In this document: one piece after another, positions 62,375 to 64,000 of the stretch | Numbering within the stretch: position 1 is the first letter of the stretch | Layout: each line of letters opens with the position of its first letter | From: Bin5 sp965208965 | Lineage (GTDB): Bacteria > Chloroflexota > Anaerolineae > Caldilineales > Caldilineaceae | Reading direction: 5' to 3' | Assembly (NCBI GenBank): GCA_965208965.1 | Contig: OZ242384.1 | Coordinates: 5,208,001 to 5,272,000, forward strand | DNA length: 64,000 bases | Position numbers and translations under genes: made by a program | Notes under the pieces: model-generated | Told to the model about the DNA's origin: nothing | The model's database searches: none | What the model saw: only the letters and a program-made list of their open reading frames with translations

Positions 62375-63520
62375 TCACTGCGGCGAGTTGCGAACGCCCT
62401 GCAGTTCCAGCTCCTCAGCGAAATGACAGCGTACGAAGTGGGGCTGGCTGCCGTTCGTCCCTGCCAGGTCGACCAGTTGAGGCTCTTCGAGGCGGCAGAT
62501 GTCCTGAACATAAGGACAGCGGGGATGGAACGTGCAGCCGGCTGGCACGTTGGACGGGTCGGCGACGTCGCCCTCCAGAATGATACGCTCTCGCCGCAGA
62601 CCGGCTTTTCCGGTCTCAACCACGGGAACGGCCGACAGCAGGGCCCCTGTATAGGGATGGCGGGGCTGCCGGAAAATCGAATCGGTACGGCCCAGTTCAA
62701 CGATCTGGCCCACGTACATCACCGAAACCCGGTCGCTCAGGTATTCGACCACGGACAGGTTGTGGGTGATGAAGAGATAGGTGAGATGGAGCTCAGATTG
62801 CAGCTCCTTGAGCAGGCTGAGAATCTGTGCCTGCACGGACACGTCCAGCGCGGACACCGGTTCGTCGGCGACGACAAAGTCCGGGTCCAGGGCCAGGGCG
62901 CGGGCGATTGCAATACGCTGCCGCTGGCCGCCGCTGAAGGCATGGGGATAGCGCCGCATGTAGGTTGGGTCCAGACGAACGCTGCGCAGAAGCTCGGCCA
63001 CCTTTTCTTCCAGTTCGCGTCTGCTGCTGATCAGCTTACGGGTGACAAAGGGCTCGCCGATGATTTCGAGGACGGTAAGACGCGGGTTAAGCGATGAGAA
63101 GGGGTCCTGGAAGATCATCCCCATATTCTGCTGCACGGAGCGCAGTTCAGGCTTGGTCAGTGCGGTAATTTCAATCTCTTCGCCGTCGCGTTTGCGAAAC
63201 AGGACCGAACCGCCGGAAGGCTCAATCGCCCTCATGACGCAGCGGCCGGTTGTCGTTTTTCCGCAGCCGCTCTCTCCGACCAGCGCCAGGGTTTCACCCC
63301 GGGCAACATGGAAGCTGACTTCGTCGACCGCTTTCACCTCGCCGACCTGGCGGCGGAAGAAGCCGCGCAGGATGGGGAAATACTTGCGCAGGTCGGTCAC
63401 TTCAAGGACATTGTCGGAGTCGGACTGTCCCAGGCCTTCTCCCAAGTGCTGGGGCAGCCCGTCAGAAGGAGATTCGCTGGTTGCATTCACGTCGGTTGGA
63501 ACAGCATCTGCTTGCGCCAT
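62375..63520 (-). CDS. Opp/Dpp-type ABC transporter ATP-binding protein (OppF/DppF-like)
   Basis: This 381-residue ATPase has Walker A LVGESGCGKTTTGR, the Q-loop NMGMIFQDPFSSLNPRLT, the signature HAFSGGQRQRIAIARALAL, Walker B DFVVADEPVSALDVSVQAQ and the H-loop YLFITHNLSVVEYL. The C-terminal oligopeptide/dipeptide domain has HPYTGALLSAVPV and GCTFHPRCPYVQDICRLEEP. The ATG at 63520 lies 4 nt after the stop of the next gene upstream; a longer in-frame frame upstream overlaps it out of frame and is rejected. The N-terminal 40 residues are a low-complexity acidic extension. Confidence 0.95.
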   Translation of the reverse strand: MAQADAVPTDVNATSESPSDGLPQHLGEGLGQSDSDNVLEVTDLRKYFPILRGFFRRQVGEVKAVDEVSFHVARGETLALVGESGCGKTTTGRCVMRAIEPSGGSVLFRKRDGEEIEITALTKPELRSVQQNMGMIFQDPFSSLNPRLTVLEIIGEPFVTRKLISSRRELEEKVAELLRSVRLDPTYMRRYPHAFSGGQRQRIAIARALALDPDFVVADEPVSALDVSVQAQILSLLKELQSELHLTYLFITHNLSVVEYLSDRVSVMYVGQIVELGRTDSIFRQPRHPYTGALLSAVPVVETGKAGLRRERIILEGDVADPSNVPAGCTFHPRCPYVQDICRLEEPQLVDLAGTNGSQPHFVRCHFAEELELQGVRNSPQ

Positions 63521-63524
63521 GTTC

Positions 63525-64000
63525 TCAGTCCTGGACGTACAGATGACAGCGGACGCGATGTCCTCCAGCCAGCTCGATCTGGGGCGGCAGGTGGACATCG
63601 CATACGTCGGGTATGAACTCCGGGCAGCGGGGATGGAACGGGCAGCCCGTAGGTCGACGATAAGGGCTGGGAACGGAGCCGGTGATTGGGTCGAGCTCCT
63701 GGCTATGGCCTTCGCCCAGCTCCGGCACCGAGCGCAGCAGACCGACCGTGTAGGGATGTTTCGGGTCGCGGAAAATAACGTCTGCCGGCGCGCTCTCCAC
63801 ATCCTTGCCCAAGTACATGATCATCACGCGGTCGCACAGTTCGGAGATGACCGCCAGGTCGTGCGTGATGACGATCAGCGCCATGCCCATGTCCCGCTGC
63901 AGGTCCTTCATCAGCTCCAGGACCTGGGCCTGAATCGTCACATCGACCGCCGTCGTCGGTTCGTCCGCAATCAGGAGAGCCGGATGGCAGGAAAGGGCCA
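63525..64000 (-). CDS. Opp/Dpp-type ABC transporter ATP-binding protein (OppD/DppD-like, partial, 5' end outside window)
   Basis: The last 158 or so codons of a second ATPase are visible. They include Walker B LLIADEPTTAVDVTIQAQ, the H-loop ALIVITHDLAVISELCDRVM and the oligopeptide-transporter C-terminal domain HPYTVGLLRSVPEL and GCPFHPRCPEFIPDVCDV. The start lies beyond base 64000. It is in the same operon as the neighbouring ATPase (4-nt gap). The permease genes should lie further upstream, outside this window. Confidence 0.95.
   Translation of the reverse strand, partial: ALSCHPALLIADEPTTAVDVTIQAQVLELMKDLQRDMGMALIVITHDLAVISELCDRVMIMYLGKDVESAPADVIFRDPKHPYTVGLLRSVPELGEGHSQELDPITGSVPSPYRRPTGCPFHPRCPEFIPDVCDVHLPPQIELAGGHRVRCHLYVQD

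Noticed and set aside
63521..63802. Upstream extension of the OppF/DppF-like gene to about 475 codons
   Set aside because: The added part overlaps the OppD/DppD-like gene out of frame and its translation is not transporter-like; the ATG at 63520 fits the operon spacing.
1..64000. tRNA, rRNA or CRISPR loci
   Set aside because: No cloverleaf-like sequence, rRNA core or regularly spaced repeat array with spacers was seen by eye; a tRNAscan-SE and CRISPR search would settle it.

Overview
The window is a GC-rich, densely coded bacterial chromosome segment. No rRNA, tRNA or CRISPR array was found. The gene content points to an uncultured Chloroflexota bacterium, perhaps Caldilineae-like: a VanW-family protein, a type III pantothenate kinase, a MetRS with a relaxed KMSKS loop, a long Ala/Glu/Ser-rich lipoprotein solute-binding protein, and several Gfo/Idh/MocA and PhyH enzymes. 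This placement is an inference from gene content; no marker phylogeny could be run.

Layout. 1-6491 (minus strand) is a catabolic operon: Ldh2-type dehydrogenase, beta-propeller protein, TIM-barrel isomerase, 2-hydroxyacid dehydrogenase, SDR, then the E1 alpha and E1 beta subunits of a 2-oxoacid dehydrogenase complex, which runs off the left edge. 6492-7930 is a long non-coding stretch with several short repeats. 7931-12517 holds a hydroxyacid-oxoacid transhydrogenase facing a YdiJ-like FAD/Fe-S D-2-hydroxyglutarate dehydrogenase, a metabolically sensible pair. 12764-14888 carries a glutaredoxin, a PPK2 kinase and an SDR. 15339-19889 carries a molybdenum hydroxylase (fused Fe-S/Mo protein plus FAD subunit) and a DUF624-like membrane protein. 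20221-26546 (plus) carries metG, a GT-C-type membrane protein, a VanW protein and coaX.

26570-43893 is a surface-polysaccharide locus on the minus strand: four GT4 glycosyltransferases, then a flippase and a fifth GT4. It is interrupted at about 31.4-41.0 kb by DNA of visibly lower GC. That DNA carries a single-chain MmeI-like restriction-modification enzyme, two IS3-family remnants, a D12-class adenine methylase, a ParB/Srx-like protein and a PD-(D/E)XK-like nuclease. About 400 bp comprising the flippase 3' end and its downstream flank is present twice (35795-36198 and 40851-41256), bracketing the methylase/ParB/nuclease cassette. This cassette is the best candidate for an undescribed defence module.

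43883-46912 is a DinG-like exonuclease-helicase. 46967-58970 is an accessory metabolic block: isochorismatase-like hydrolase, PhyH dioxygenase, five Gfo/Idh/MocA oxidoreductases (three in a tandem paralogous array), a GH63-like glucosidase, an FAH-family hydrolase and a methyltransferase. 59001-64000 (minus) holds a class IV aminotransferase and an Opp/Dpp-type ABC importer (solute-binding lipoprotein and two ATPases, the second cut by the window edge).
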